Source: an uncultured Mogibacterium sp. (GTDB taxonomy: Bacteria; Bacillota; Clostridia; Peptostreptococcales; Anaerovoracaceae). Taken from it: a DNA stretch of 64,000 nucleotides. Location of the stretch: contig NZ_CALISE010000001.1 of the NCBI RefSeq assembly GCF_938041965.1, positions 1 to 64,000 on the forward strand. Direction: 5' to 3'. The translations under genes and the position numbers were made by a program. Positions 51,165-59,759 of the stretch are shown here, piece by piece. The first letter of the stretch is position 1. Every line of letters starts with the position of its first letter. The notes under the pieces were generated by a model. It ran no database searches. It was not told the DNA's origin and worked only from the letters and a program-made list of their open reading frames with translations.

Positions 51165-52880
51165 TTGGAGAATATTAGAGAGATAATGGAAGCTGCTGTT
51201 AGCGAGTACGGGGCTAACAAGGCGTTCACACTCAAGCTGGGTGATGGAGAGTATCGTGATATTTCCTACGGCAGATACTATGAGGAGATAAGGTGCCTCG
51301 GAGAAGCGCTCCTATGTAGAGGCTTCTCGAATACTAGAATCGTCATCATCGGCAAGAATAGCTACAACTGGTATCTCGCCAATATGGCAACTTTGTTAAC
51401 AGGCAACATAACTGTGCCGCTAGATAAGGAGCTAAAGTACGATGAGTTTGAAAGCTCGCTCATTCGTAGTGAAGCAGAGGTTATCTTCTACGATGAGAAG
51501 GAGGCGGAGTCCGTCGCTAAAGCAATTGCTAGTGGTAAGACTCTTATCAAGGCTGCTTTTCCGCTATTCAAAGTCTCTGATAAGACGGATATATATGACC
51601 TCACAGTAGAAGGTAGGGAACTCATCGATGGAGGCTCTCGCAAGTATGATGGTGTTGTAATCAATCCAGATGCTATGTCGTTCATGATTTTTACATCTGG
51701 AACTACATCCCAATCTAAGATAGTAATGCTTTCGCACCGTAACGTGGCTTCTAATGTGGTTAATACAATCGCTTCTGAGCAAATTTATGACACAGATGTC
51801 AATATTTCGCTTCTGCCATATCACCACACCTTCGGTCTTACATGTCAGATTATCATGTTTGCTGCGGGTGCATCGACTGTATTCTGTGATGGGCTTAAGT
51901 ATATCCAGCAGAACTTCAAAGAGTATGGAGTATCCATTTTCGTAGGAGTACCGCTTCTCATCGAGACTATGTATAGCCGTATCCTTAAGAAGGCTGAGAA
52001 GGAAGGCCTTTCTGGCAGGCTCAAAACAATGGGGAAGGTCGTAAGGGTTCTTGGAAAGGCACATATAGACATCAGAAGAACTGTATTTAAGGGAGTTCTC
52101 GAGGCGTTCGGTGGAAAGCTTCGCATGGTAATCCTAGGAGCGGCTGCTGCTGATCCAGAGTGCATTAAGGGCTGGAATGACTTCGGCGTTATATGTCTAC
52201 AGGGTTATGGTCTGACAGAGACCTCGCCGGTGCTCTCTGCAGAGAGACCTGCGTATAGAAGACCTGGTTCCGTAGGAATTCCAATCGAAGGTGTTGGAAT
52301 GGACATCTACGAGCCTGATGAGAACGGCATCGGAGAGATAATCGCTCGCGGAGAGAACATCATGCTCGGTTACTATGGTAATGAAGAGGCGACGAACGAG
52401 TGCATTTACGATGGTTGGTTCCACACAGGAGACCTCGGATATAAGGATAAGGACGGATACTTTTATATCACAGGCCGTAAGAAGAACGTAATCGTACTGA
52501 TGAATGGAAAGAACGTATTCCCTGAGGAAATCGAGCAGGAGCTAAATGTACTTCCATACAAAGAAGAAGCGATTATTGTAGGAATTCCGAATGCCGAGGA
52601 TGAGCGTGACCTCGTAGTCACACTTAAGCTCGTTTATAATCCAGAGGAATTTGAGGGCAAGACGCCTGAAGAAATTAATGCGATAGTAAAGGCTGATGTT
52701 GAGAAAATCAATGACAAGCTTCCTCCGTACAAGAGAATCAAGAGAGTATACACAACTGATGAACCTATGGAGAAGACAAGTACCCAGAAGGTAAAGAGAT
52801 TCGTTGAGACTCAGAAGATTATCGATGAGGAGAAGGCTGAAAAGCTACGCAGGGAAGAGGCTAAGTCTGAAGAGGCATAA
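51165..52880 (+). CDS. AMP-dependent long-chain acyl-CoA synthetase / ligase
   Basis: This is an ANL-superfamily enzyme (571 residues from the chosen start). It has the phosphate loop FTSGTTSQSK, GYGLTETSP, the GWFHTGDLG motif with the adenylate-binding Asp, and the hinge and C-terminal ITGRKKNVIV. A C-terminal lysine for catalysis is expected in KTSTQKVKR. The likely reaction is activation of a fatty acid to acyl-AMP and acyl-CoA. The start is uncertain. GGAGG at 51155-51159 is best placed for TTG 51165, while ATG 51153 and ATG 51186 are alternatives. The frame is also open upstream through the structured leader. Confidence 0.85.
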   Translation: MENIREIMEAAVSEYGANKAFTLKLGDGEYRDISYGRYYEEIRCLGEALLCRGFSNTRIVIIGKNSYNWYLANMATLLTGNITVPLDKELKYDEFESSLIRSEAEVIFYDEKEAESVAKAIASGKTLIKAAFPLFKVSDKTDIYDLTVEGRELIDGGSRKYDGVVINPDAMSFMIFTSGTTSQSKIVMLSHRNVASNVVNTIASEQIYDTDVNISLLPYHHTFGLTCQIIMFAAGASTVFCDGLKYIQQNFKEYGVSIFVGVPLLIETMYSRILKKAEKEGLSGRLKTMGKVVRVLGKAHIDIRRTVFKGVLEAFGGKLRMVILGAAAADPECIKGWNDFGVICLQGYGLTETSPVLSAERPAYRRPGSVGIPIEGVGMDIYEPDENGIGEIIARGENIMLGYYGNEEATNECIYDGWFHTGDLGYKDKDGYFYITGRKKNVIVLMNGKNVFPEEIEQELNVLPYKEEAIIVGIPNAEDERDLVVTLKLVYNPEEFEGKTPEEINAIVKADVEKINDKLPPYKRIKRVYTTDEPMEKTSTQKVKRFVETQKIIDEEKAEKLRREEAKSEEA

Positions 52881-52983
52881 ATAAAAAGAAGGGGGCTCAA
52901 TCTTAGAAATGCAAAAGATTTAATAATAGAAGCGGGGATATTTGTTGCTATTGTAGGAGTAGCTTTTTCTATAACTATATAAA

Positions 52984-53022
52984 GCAGGAGGGCATGCGGC
53001 ATAGCGCTGTCCTCCTGTTTTG
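52984..53022. terminator. Convergent terminator between acyl-CoA synthetase and asd
   Basis: CAGGAGG pairs with CCTCCTG, with partial inner pairing GGCA/TGTC-like, followed by TTTTG on the plus strand. Confidence 0.75.
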
Positions 53023-53067
53023 TCTTTTGTTTATTGAATTCTTGTATCGCTCAGCTTTAGAGCTGTT

Positions 53068-54081
53068 CTAGGCATTGATTAGCAGCTCAGCAATCTGCAC
53101 TGCGTTAGTTGCAGCACCCTTACGAACCTGGTCTCCTGCGCACCATAGGCTTATTCCATTTTCGCATACGAGGTCACGTCTGATGCGTCCAACGAATACG
53201 ATATCCTGATCGCTAGTATCGATTGGCATTGGATAGCTCTGTGACTCAGGGTCATCCACTAGCTTACAGCCTTTAGCACCTGCGATAGCCTTTCTTACAT
53301 CATCCAGATCAAGTCGTTCCTCTGTGATTACGTTTGCAGAGATTGAGTGCGAACGTTCAACAGGAACTCTTACGCATGTGCAAGATACCCTTAGCTCAGG
53401 AAGGTGAAGGATCTTACGACCTTCGTTCTGAAGTTTCATCTCTTCGGAAGTGTAAAGGTTGTCTCCAAAACCACCAATCTGCGGAATTAGATTAAAAGCG
53501 ATCTGATGCTGGAATACCTTTGGCTCTATTGAGCTACTCTCTCCATCTAGTACCTGCTTCGTCTGCTCGAATAATTCAATCGGTCCACCTGCACCAGCTC
53601 CGCTCACTGCCTGGTAAGTAGAGGCATAGAGCCCCTTGATAGGGGAGAGTTTATTGATTGCGTTTATAGCAACCAGTGTGATTATAGTTGAGCAGTTTGG
53701 GTTCGCAATAATTCCACTATGCTTAAAGGCGTCCTCTGGATTAATCTCGGGAACAACTAGAGGTACGTTATCATCGAGCCTATATGCACTAGAATTATCA
53801 ATATATGTAGCTCCTGAAGCCTTAATTGCATCGGTAAATCTAATTGAAATATCGTTCTCTGCAGCACCGAGCACGAAGTCTAGTCCTGCAAATGCGTCAT
53901 CAGTTGCCTCCTGAATCACCACTGTCCCGTACTTTTCAGTTACAACCTCCTTGCCAGCACTTCTCTTGCTAGCGAGTAGTCTGAGCTCTGACAGAGGAAA
54001 GTTCTTCTCCTGCAGCACCTTGAGCATCTCTTGTCCAACGGCACCAGTAGCACCGAGTATTCCTAATCTGTATTCTTTCAT
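53068..54081 (-). CDS. asd: Aspartate-semialdehyde dehydrogenase
   Basis: This 337-residue enzyme reduces aspartyl phosphate to the semialdehyde. It has the N-terminal NADP loop GILGATGAVGQEML, the active-site Cys in NPNCSTIITL (near residue 130), QAVSGAGAGG and a C-terminal CVRVPVERSHS with the substrate-binding Arg and His. Length matches the family. It lies 43 nt after lysC on the same strand and forms part of a minus-strand aspartate-family operon. Confidence 0.95.
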   Translation of the reverse strand: MKEYRLGILGATGAVGQEMLKVLQEKNFPLSELRLLASKRSAGKEVVTEKYGTVVIQEATDDAFAGLDFVLGAAENDISIRFTDAIKASGATYIDNSSAYRLDDNVPLVVPEINPEDAFKHSGIIANPNCSTIITLVAINAINKLSPIKGLYASTYQAVSGAGAGGPIELFEQTKQVLDGESSSIEPKVFQHQIAFNLIPQIGGFGDNLYTSEEMKLQNEGRKILHLPELRVSCTCVRVPVERSHSISANVITEERLDLDDVRKAIAGAKGCKLVDDPESQSYPMPIDTSDQDIVFVGRIRRDLVCENGISLWCAGDQVRKGAATNAVQIAELLINA

Positions 54082-54124
54082 ATCTTATCTATTGGAATCT
54101 GACCGATCCCAAACCCCTTTCTTG

Positions 54125-55444
54125 TTACTTTGCAAAGCTTTCGTATAGTACGCGAATCGCTTTTTCAAAATCTTCGTTAAACACACCAATCATAATATTG
54201 ATTTCATCCGCACACTGCTCGATGATGCGAATGTTAATCTTGTTAACACCTAGTGCTCCGAATAGCTTGCCGGAAATTCCTGTCTTGTATGCCATCTGTC
54301 TGCCGACGATAGCAATCATGCTGATACCCTGGTCAATCTCGGCATCGATTCCACATTCCTTCTTGATAGCTGCTAGCACATCGTACTTGCACTGCTCGAG
54401 CTTGGATGATGGAGTGATTATTGAAAAGCTGTCAACACCGCTAGGAATCTGCGATATAGGTACATCGTGCTGCTCGCATATGTTGAGAACCTTACGCAGT
54501 GTATTTAGATTCTCTCCGATATTGCCCTTTGTTATCTTGATCAATGAGAAATCGCGTTTGCCGGTAATTCCCGTGATGAATCTGTTACTTTCCTCTGGGC
54601 TATCTTCGCCGAAGCTCTCGCGGATTATAGTACCTGGATTATCAGGCTCGTTGGTATTCCTGATATTGAGCGGAATATCCTTAGCTCGTACAGGGAAGAC
54701 TGTATCTTCGTGGAGAACTGCAGCTCCCATATAGGAAAGCTCTCTGAGCTCTGCGTATGTAACGCGGGCTATGCTCTTTGGGTTTTCAACTATGCGAGGA
54801 TCTACCATCAGGATGCCGCTGACATCGGTCCAGTTCTCGTACACATCTGCGTCTAGTGAAGCTGCAGCGATTGCCCCTGATACGTCGGAGCCTCCTCGGG
54901 AAAATACTTTTATATCGCCATTTGGAAGGCTTCCGTAGAATCCCGGAATTACGATTTTGTTATACACATCGAAGATTTCTTTGAAGTTCTGCTCTGTCTT
55001 CTCCATATCTACATCGCCGTTGTACTTGAAGCTGATGAGATCTGCAGAGTCCACAAACTGGTATCCAAGATACTCAGCCATCAGCTTAGCGTTGAGAAAT
55101 TCACCTCTGGATGCTAAGTAGTCCATGGAGATATTCTTGCTTAGCTTACTTCTGATAATCTCAAACTCCTGATCGAGGTCGAGTGACAGGCCACATTCAG
55201 AGCGGATGTCCATGTAGCGCTGCTCAATCATCTCAAATATACTGTCATAAGATACATCGTACTTGATGTGCGCTTTCACTAGGTATAGAAGGTCTGTCAC
55301 CTTGTTATCATCCGAAGTGCGGCGACCTGGTGCCGAAACTACTACCACTCTGCGACTAGGGTCCTGCTCAATTATATTTTTTACTTTGGCAAATTGTGCA
55401 CCATCACTGAGCGATGAGCCACCAAACTTTGCAACTTTAATCAT
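54125..55444 (-). CDS. lysC: Aspartate kinase
   Basis: This 439-residue kinase has the N-terminal VAKFGGSSL motif, FSRGGSDVSGAIAA in the catalytic domain, and two C-terminal ACT domains (about 300-439), one with PISQIPSGVDSFSI. The ACT domains imply feedback control by lysine or threonine. It commits aspartate to lysine, threonine and methionine synthesis. It is encoded between hom and asd, 10 nt after hom. Confidence 0.94.
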   Translation of the reverse strand: MIKVAKFGGSSLSDGAQFAKVKNIIEQDPSRRVVVVSAPGRRTSDDNKVTDLLYLVKAHIKYDVSYDSIFEMIEQRYMDIRSECGLSLDLDQEFEIIRSKLSKNISMDYLASRGEFLNAKLMAEYLGYQFVDSADLISFKYNGDVDMEKTEQNFKEIFDVYNKIVIPGFYGSLPNGDIKVFSRGGSDVSGAIAAASLDADVYENWTDVSGILMVDPRIVENPKSIARVTYAELRELSYMGAAVLHEDTVFPVRAKDIPLNIRNTNEPDNPGTIIRESFGEDSPEESNRFITGITGKRDFSLIKITKGNIGENLNTLRKVLNICEQHDVPISQIPSGVDSFSIITPSSKLEQCKYDVLAAIKKECGIDAEIDQGISMIAIVGRQMAYKTGISGKLFGALGVNKINIRIIEQCADEINIMIGVFNEDFEKAIRVLYESFAK

Positions 55445-55454
55445 TAGTATATAT

Positions 55455-56549
55455 CTACTCCCTTATTCCTGCCATGAAGAAATACTCGTCACTGCTCTCG
55501 GAGGCTAATCTGTGTGCCTCGGTAACGCTCAGTGGTTCAGTAATCTTGCATGAGCCGTTTTCCCTTACGTAATATCTATGAGCTTCAAGGCTGTTGTCTA
55601 CAGATACATCGTTCTTATCTCTCTCGACTGAGAACTTCCAGCCGTTTTCGATATCCAGCACATCCTGAATCACCGAAGTTCCAGTAGGATACTTACCAGC
55701 ACCTTGTCCGTAGAAGCCTAGCGTACCGATGTGATTTCCCGTCAGGCTGATGAGGTTGTTATTCGCTGGAACGCTGGACTCGAGTGCGCCTCTACCAACA
55801 AGTGTAGGCTCAACATATGCGTAAGTACCAGCCTCGGTCTGACCGGCGTTCATGAGCAGCTTACAAGTGTATCCGTATTCATTGAAATACTTGATGTCTC
55901 CAGCTGTGATATTCTGAATCCCGAACACAGGTACATCTTTTTCGGAAATACTTGTACCAAAAGCGAGGTTCGCTGAAATCACGCATTTACGCTGTGTATC
56001 GAAACCTCCGATATCTGCAGTTGGGTCCTTCTCCGCATATCCTAGCTCCTGCGCCTTTGCAAGAATCTCTGCAAAATCAACAGGCTCATTATGCATAGTA
56101 TCCAGAATGTAGTTGCATGTGCCGTTGACGATACCGCTTATAGATAAAATATCGTCGCTTCTCGACTGGCGCTTAAGATTGAAAAGCCATGGGATGCCGC
56201 CACCAGCAGAAGCCGTGTAGCGGAATTCAGCTCCATGCTCTCTAGCGAGATCGTGTAGCTCGTCCCAGTATGCTGCAACGAGGTTCTTATTAGGTGTTAC
56301 TACGTGCTTGCCACTCTTAAGAGCAGCAGATACATATTCGTATGCTGGGTGGAGACCACCTATGCACTCTGCAACTAGCTCAATCTCCTCATCCTTCAAA
56401 ATATCTTCGTACTCAGTAGTTACGATATCTCCGAGTTCGTCTATAGGCCTCTTGTAAAGCACGCGTTTTACTTCTATATTATGAGCAGTTTGTGCGACTT
56501 CGTATGCACCGCTGCCAACTACTCCGTATCCGAGAATTGCAATCTTCAT
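55455..56549 (-). CDS. hom: Homoserine dehydrogenase
   Basis: This 364-residue enzyme reduces aspartate semialdehyde to homoserine. It has the Rossmann loop ILGYGVVGSG, the VTPNKNLVAAYW segment, SAGGGIPWLF, and the signature GYAEKDPTADIGGFD. It is shorter than the 420 or so residues of the common form because the C-terminal ACT domain is missing. Control may then be by another protein. The start is the ATG at 56549; a TTG 33 nt upstream is less likely. thrC runs divergently 132 nt away. Confidence 0.93.
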   Translation of the reverse strand: MKIAILGYGVVGSGAYEVAQTAHNIEVKRVLYKRPIDELGDIVTTEYEDILKDEEIELVAECIGGLHPAYEYVSAALKSGKHVVTPNKNLVAAYWDELHDLAREHGAEFRYTASAGGGIPWLFNLKRQSRSDDILSISGIVNGTCNYILDTMHNEPVDFAEILAKAQELGYAEKDPTADIGGFDTQRKCVISANLAFGTSISEKDVPVFGIQNITAGDIKYFNEYGYTCKLLMNAGQTEAGTYAYVEPTLVGRGALESSVPANNNLISLTGNHIGTLGFYGQGAGKYPTGTSVIQDVLDIENGWKFSVERDKNDVSVDNSLEAHRYYVRENGSCKITEPLSVTEAHRLASESSDEYFFMAGIRE

Positions 56550-56681
56550 ATCTATATACTCTTTAATCCTCTCTATGTCCAACTTTTTGTATGCTGTGTC
56601 CTTGTGTGAAAAACACTTGTATTCCTATGAGGAATAATGTATCATAAAAACACAAAATACGCAACAGAAAAGAGAGATAAA

Positions 56682-58157
56682 ATGTTGAATTATATAAGTA
56701 CAAGAGATGTGAATCACAAGGTTTCTTCGTCACAGGCAGTACTCGATGGACTTGCTAAAGATGGGGGACTTTATGTTCCAGAAGATTTAGCCGAACTAAA
56801 GCTGGATTATAAAGAGGTAATAGCCGAGGACTACCGTGGTATGGCTAAGAGGGTGTTTGGAAAGTTCTTTCCTGACTATGGAGCAGAATTGATAGATTCT
56901 ATCGTTACGAGAAGCTACAAGGATAAGTTTACAGCAGAAGAAATTACTCCTCTAGTAAGCGTAGATGGCAGATATATACTAGAACTCTTCTGCGGTCCTA
57001 CTTGTGCGTTTAAGGATGTTGCGCTCTCTGCACTTCCTAACTTGATGTCAGAGGCGGCAAAGCTCAATGATTTTAAGGATGAGATCTTAATACTGACAGC
57101 TACTAGCGGAGATACGGGCAGCGCTGCACTTCATGGATTTTCAGATGTTCCAGGGATTAGAATAGCAGTATTCTATCCGGATAAAGGTATATCTGAGACT
57201 CAGCGCCTTCAGATGGTAACTCAATCAGGCGCTAATACCAAGGCGTTCGGAGTAAGAGGAAACTTCGACGATGCTCAGACAGGGGTTAAGAGATTATTCC
57301 AGGAGATTCCGAGTCCTTGTGAAGGAGTTTCGCTGTCGAGCGCTAACTCCATCAATATAGGAAGGCTTGTTCCACAGGTGGTATATTACTTCGCAGCTTA
57401 TAAGAGTCTTGTGGATGCAGGCGAGATTAAGCTAGGTGATGCAGTTGATTACACAGTTCCTACTGGAAACTTTGGAGACATCATGGCTGGATACCTCGCT
57501 AAGCAGATGGGGCTACCGGTTGGAAAGTTAGTTTGCGCCTCCAATAAGAACGATGTTCTTACAGAATTCCTCGAGACGGGGCATTACAATAAGAAAAGAG
57601 AATTTTATAAGACATCATCACCTTCTATGGATATTCTCGTATCAAGTAACCTTGAGAGGCTACTATTCTTCGTGTGCGGTGCCGATAAGACTAATGAGTA
57701 TATGAAATCACTTGCTGAAACTGGAGAGTATCAGATAAGCGAAGATGAGCTATTTAAGATCAAGAGAGATTTCGTAGGCTATGCTTGCTCGGATGAAGAG
57801 GGAGCAGCTGCTATCGGGAGGCTGTTTAAGGATGCGAGCTACGTCCTGGATACACACACTGCCATCGCGTGGGCTGCATCAGACAAGTATTTGAGAGATT
57901 GTGGGCTACAAACAAAGAATGTGGTTCTATCAACCGCTTCCCCTTATAAGTTTACGGGTTCAGTGCTTGCGGCTCTCGGAGAAGAAGCATCAGGAGATGA
58001 TAAGGCAGACATGGAGAAATTGTCTGAAATTACTGGCACAGAGATTCCTGGTCCTCTTAGTGCGATATTTGAAAAGGAAGTTAAGCACAGGGATATCATC
58101 GATGTGGATAGGATGAAGGATGAAGTTAAAAAGTACGCTAGTGAAGGCAAGGAGTAG
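56682..58157 (+). CDS. thrC: Threonine synthase
   Basis: This 491-residue PLP enzyme converts phosphohomoserine to threonine. CAFKDVALSALPN contains the PLP lysine, followed by LTATSGDTGSAALHG and TVPTGNFGDIMAGYLAKQMG. The N-terminal YISTRDVNHKVSSSQAVLDGLAKDGGLYVPE is characteristic and supports this start. No homoserine kinase (thrB) gene is found in the window, so that step is encoded elsewhere. A small ACT protein gene follows after 3 nt. Confidence 0.95.
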   Translation: MLNYISTRDVNHKVSSSQAVLDGLAKDGGLYVPEDLAELKLDYKEVIAEDYRGMAKRVFGKFFPDYGAELIDSIVTRSYKDKFTAEEITPLVSVDGRYILELFCGPTCAFKDVALSALPNLMSEAAKLNDFKDEILILTATSGDTGSAALHGFSDVPGIRIAVFYPDKGISETQRLQMVTQSGANTKAFGVRGNFDDAQTGVKRLFQEIPSPCEGVSLSSANSINIGRLVPQVVYYFAAYKSLVDAGEIKLGDAVDYTVPTGNFGDIMAGYLAKQMGLPVGKLVCASNKNDVLTEFLETGHYNKKREFYKTSSPSMDILVSSNLERLLFFVCGADKTNEYMKSLAETGEYQISEDELFKIKRDFVGYACSDEEGAAAIGRLFKDASYVLDTHTAIAWAASDKYLRDCGLQTKNVVLSTASPYKFTGSVLAALGEEASGDDKADMEKLSEITGTEIPGPLSAIFEKEVKHRDIIDVDRMKDEVKKYASEGKE

Positions 58158-58160
58158 AAG

Positions 58161-58598
58161 GTGGATAGCAGATATCTAATAGTAGATAAGAAAATTCTTC
58201 CTGAATACTTTGAGAAAGTCGTTGAGGCTAGCAGGCTGCTTGCAGAAGGCGAGGCACCAGATATAAGTGAAGCGGTGCGCAAAGTGGGAATATCACGCAG
58301 TACGTACTATAAGTACAAGGATTACGTGATGGAACTCAGCGCCAAGAAGACAAGCAAGAGGGCGATAATCTCTATGCAGCTTCGACATGAAACTGGCGTG
58401 TTGGAGAAGTTAATCCGCGTGATTGCTAGTCATTCATACAGTATATGGACCATCAACCAGAGTCCCCCTGTAAATAACATTGCGACTATCATGATAGCCC
58501 TCAATATGGATGATGCAACATGTGGTCTTGAGCAACTAATACTCGACATGAGGGAGACAGAAGGTATAAAAAAAGCTAATCTTATCGGCGTAGAATAG
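58161..58598 (+). CDS. ACT domain protein (PheB/UPF0735 type)
   Basis: This 145-residue protein has an N-terminal helix-turn-helix-like part (AVRKVGISRSTYYKYKDYV) and a C-terminal ACT domain (about 68-143, with ISMQLRHETGVLEKLI). Such proteins are probably amino-acid-sensing regulators. Placement directly after thrC, together with a homoserine dehydrogenase that lacks its own ACT domain, suggests a regulatory link, which is an inference. The start is GTG with AAGGAG 8 nt upstream. Confidence 0.85.
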   Translation: MDSRYLIVDKKILPEYFEKVVEASRLLAEGEAPDISEAVRKVGISRSTYYKYKDYVMELSAKKTSKRAIISMQLRHETGVLEKLIRVIASHSYSIWTINQSPPVNNIATIMIALNMDDATCGLEQLILDMRETEGIKKANLIGVE

Positions 58599-58636
58599 AA
58601 TTTTTCAATAGCAAACCCGTATATAATGCTGTTTGT

Positions 58637-58665
58637 TTGACACGAAATTACAAATAATATAGTAT
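58637..58665 (+). promoter_or_regulatory. Promoter of the LysR-type regulator gene
   Basis: TTGACA and TAGTAT are separated by 17 nt. Transcription would begin about 8 nt before a terminator-like hairpin. Confidence 0.55.
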
Positions 58666-58679
58666 TTACATTAGCTAAC

Positions 58680-58712
58680 AGGAGTGTTTCATTAGCGAGG
58701 CGCTCCTTTTTG
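58680..58712 (+). terminator. Terminator-like hairpin before the LysR gene
   Basis: AGGAGTGTTTC and GAGGCGCTCCT form an 11-bp stem with several G-T pairs, followed by five T. It may end the thrC transcript, yet it lies downstream of the LysR promoter and so could also attenuate that gene. Confidence 0.75.
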
Positions 58713-58734
58713 ATTAAGGGTTAGTGGAGGAAAG

Positions 58735-59634
58735 ATGGATTTTAAGCAAATTGAAGCTTTTGTAAATGTTGTTAGGTTTAAGAGCTTTAGTCGTGCGGCA
58801 GATGCGACATTCTTTACCCAGCCAACTATCAGCACGCATATCAGTTCGCTGGAGAAGGAACTCAACACTAAACTGCTCGATAGAAAGGGCAGAACTGTTG
58901 AGATGACACCTCATGGTCAGAAGTTCTATCAGTATGCAGTCGAGATGGTAAATGCTAGAGCGCAGGCTATTGAGGCACTGGATAATGGTGATGATAATCT
59001 GGACGGAGTTTTAGAGCTTCAGACTTCGACAGTGCCAGGGATTGCATTCCTACCTGAGATTATCCGTAAGTTCACAGATGCTCATCCTTTCACTCAGTTC
59101 TATATTGAGATGAATGATAGCAAGGCAACGGTTGAAAGTCTTCTAGAGAGACGTGGGGAGATTGGTTTTGTTGGAGAGTACGTCGCTGAACCAGGTATTG
59201 AAGTGCATGAAATCTTCCATGACCGCCCAGTACTGCTAGTTCCTGGTACTTATGAAACTGATAAGGATACGATTACCCTAGAGGAGATGTCGAAGCTACC
59301 GCTTATCTGGAGAGAAAACGGATCTGCTACCCGTAAGTCTTTCGAGGACACGGTTGCCTCTAAGGGTTTTGATAAGAATAACTTTAGAGTCATTTCTAGA
59401 ACTAATGACCTTAACATGATCATGCGTCTCGTTGCAAATAACGTTGGTGCATCGATACTTTCCGAGAAAACCGTTAACAAGGTTGTAAGGTCAGACGAAT
59501 TTAAGGTTCTTAAGATAGATGGCTTCGACAAACTTCGCAGCTTCTATATGATTACACTCAAAAATGTATTTCTTTCGCCAGTTGCCGAGGCGTTTAGGAA
59601 ATTCGTGCTTGAGAATGCGGAGCAGCACAAGTAG
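58735..59634 (+). CDS. LysR-family regulator, probably selenium-metabolism associated
   Basis: This 299-residue protein has the N-terminal winged helix (MDFKQIEAFVNVVRFKSFSR and TQPTISTHISSLEKEL) and a periplasmic-binding-like effector domain (about 90-295). LysR proteins of this type sit beside selD/selA/selB genes in several Firmicutes and are annotated as selenium-metabolism regulators. Its location next to selD supports that call, but the effector is unknown. GGAGG lies 6 nt before the ATG. It converges on selD. Confidence 0.8.
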   Translation: MDFKQIEAFVNVVRFKSFSRAADATFFTQPTISTHISSLEKELNTKLLDRKGRTVEMTPHGQKFYQYAVEMVNARAQAIEALDNGDDNLDGVLELQTSTVPGIAFLPEIIRKFTDAHPFTQFYIEMNDSKATVESLLERRGEIGFVGEYVAEPGIEVHEIFHDRPVLLVPGTYETDKDTITLEEMSKLPLIWRENGSATRKSFEDTVASKGFDKNNFRVISRTNDLNMIMRLVANNVGASILSEKTVNKVVRSDEFKVLKIDGFDKLRSFYMITLKNVFLSPVAEAFRKFVLENAEQHK

Positions 59635-59670
59635 GATGCTTTGAAGGATATTTAATAAAAATCATATTAG

Positions 59671-59711
59671 AAAAAGCAGGAAGACGATTAAATTCGCTTC
59701 CTGCTATTTGT
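59671..59711. terminator. Convergent terminator between LysR gene and selD
   Basis: AGCAGGAAG and CTTCCTGCT form a 9-bp perfect stem. It is flanked by A residues on the left and T residues on the right, so it can serve both strands. Confidence 0.83.
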
Positions 59712-59759
59712 ATGTCTTGAATTTGTCTACTATGTTATGAACGGCAGGCAGCATCAGAG

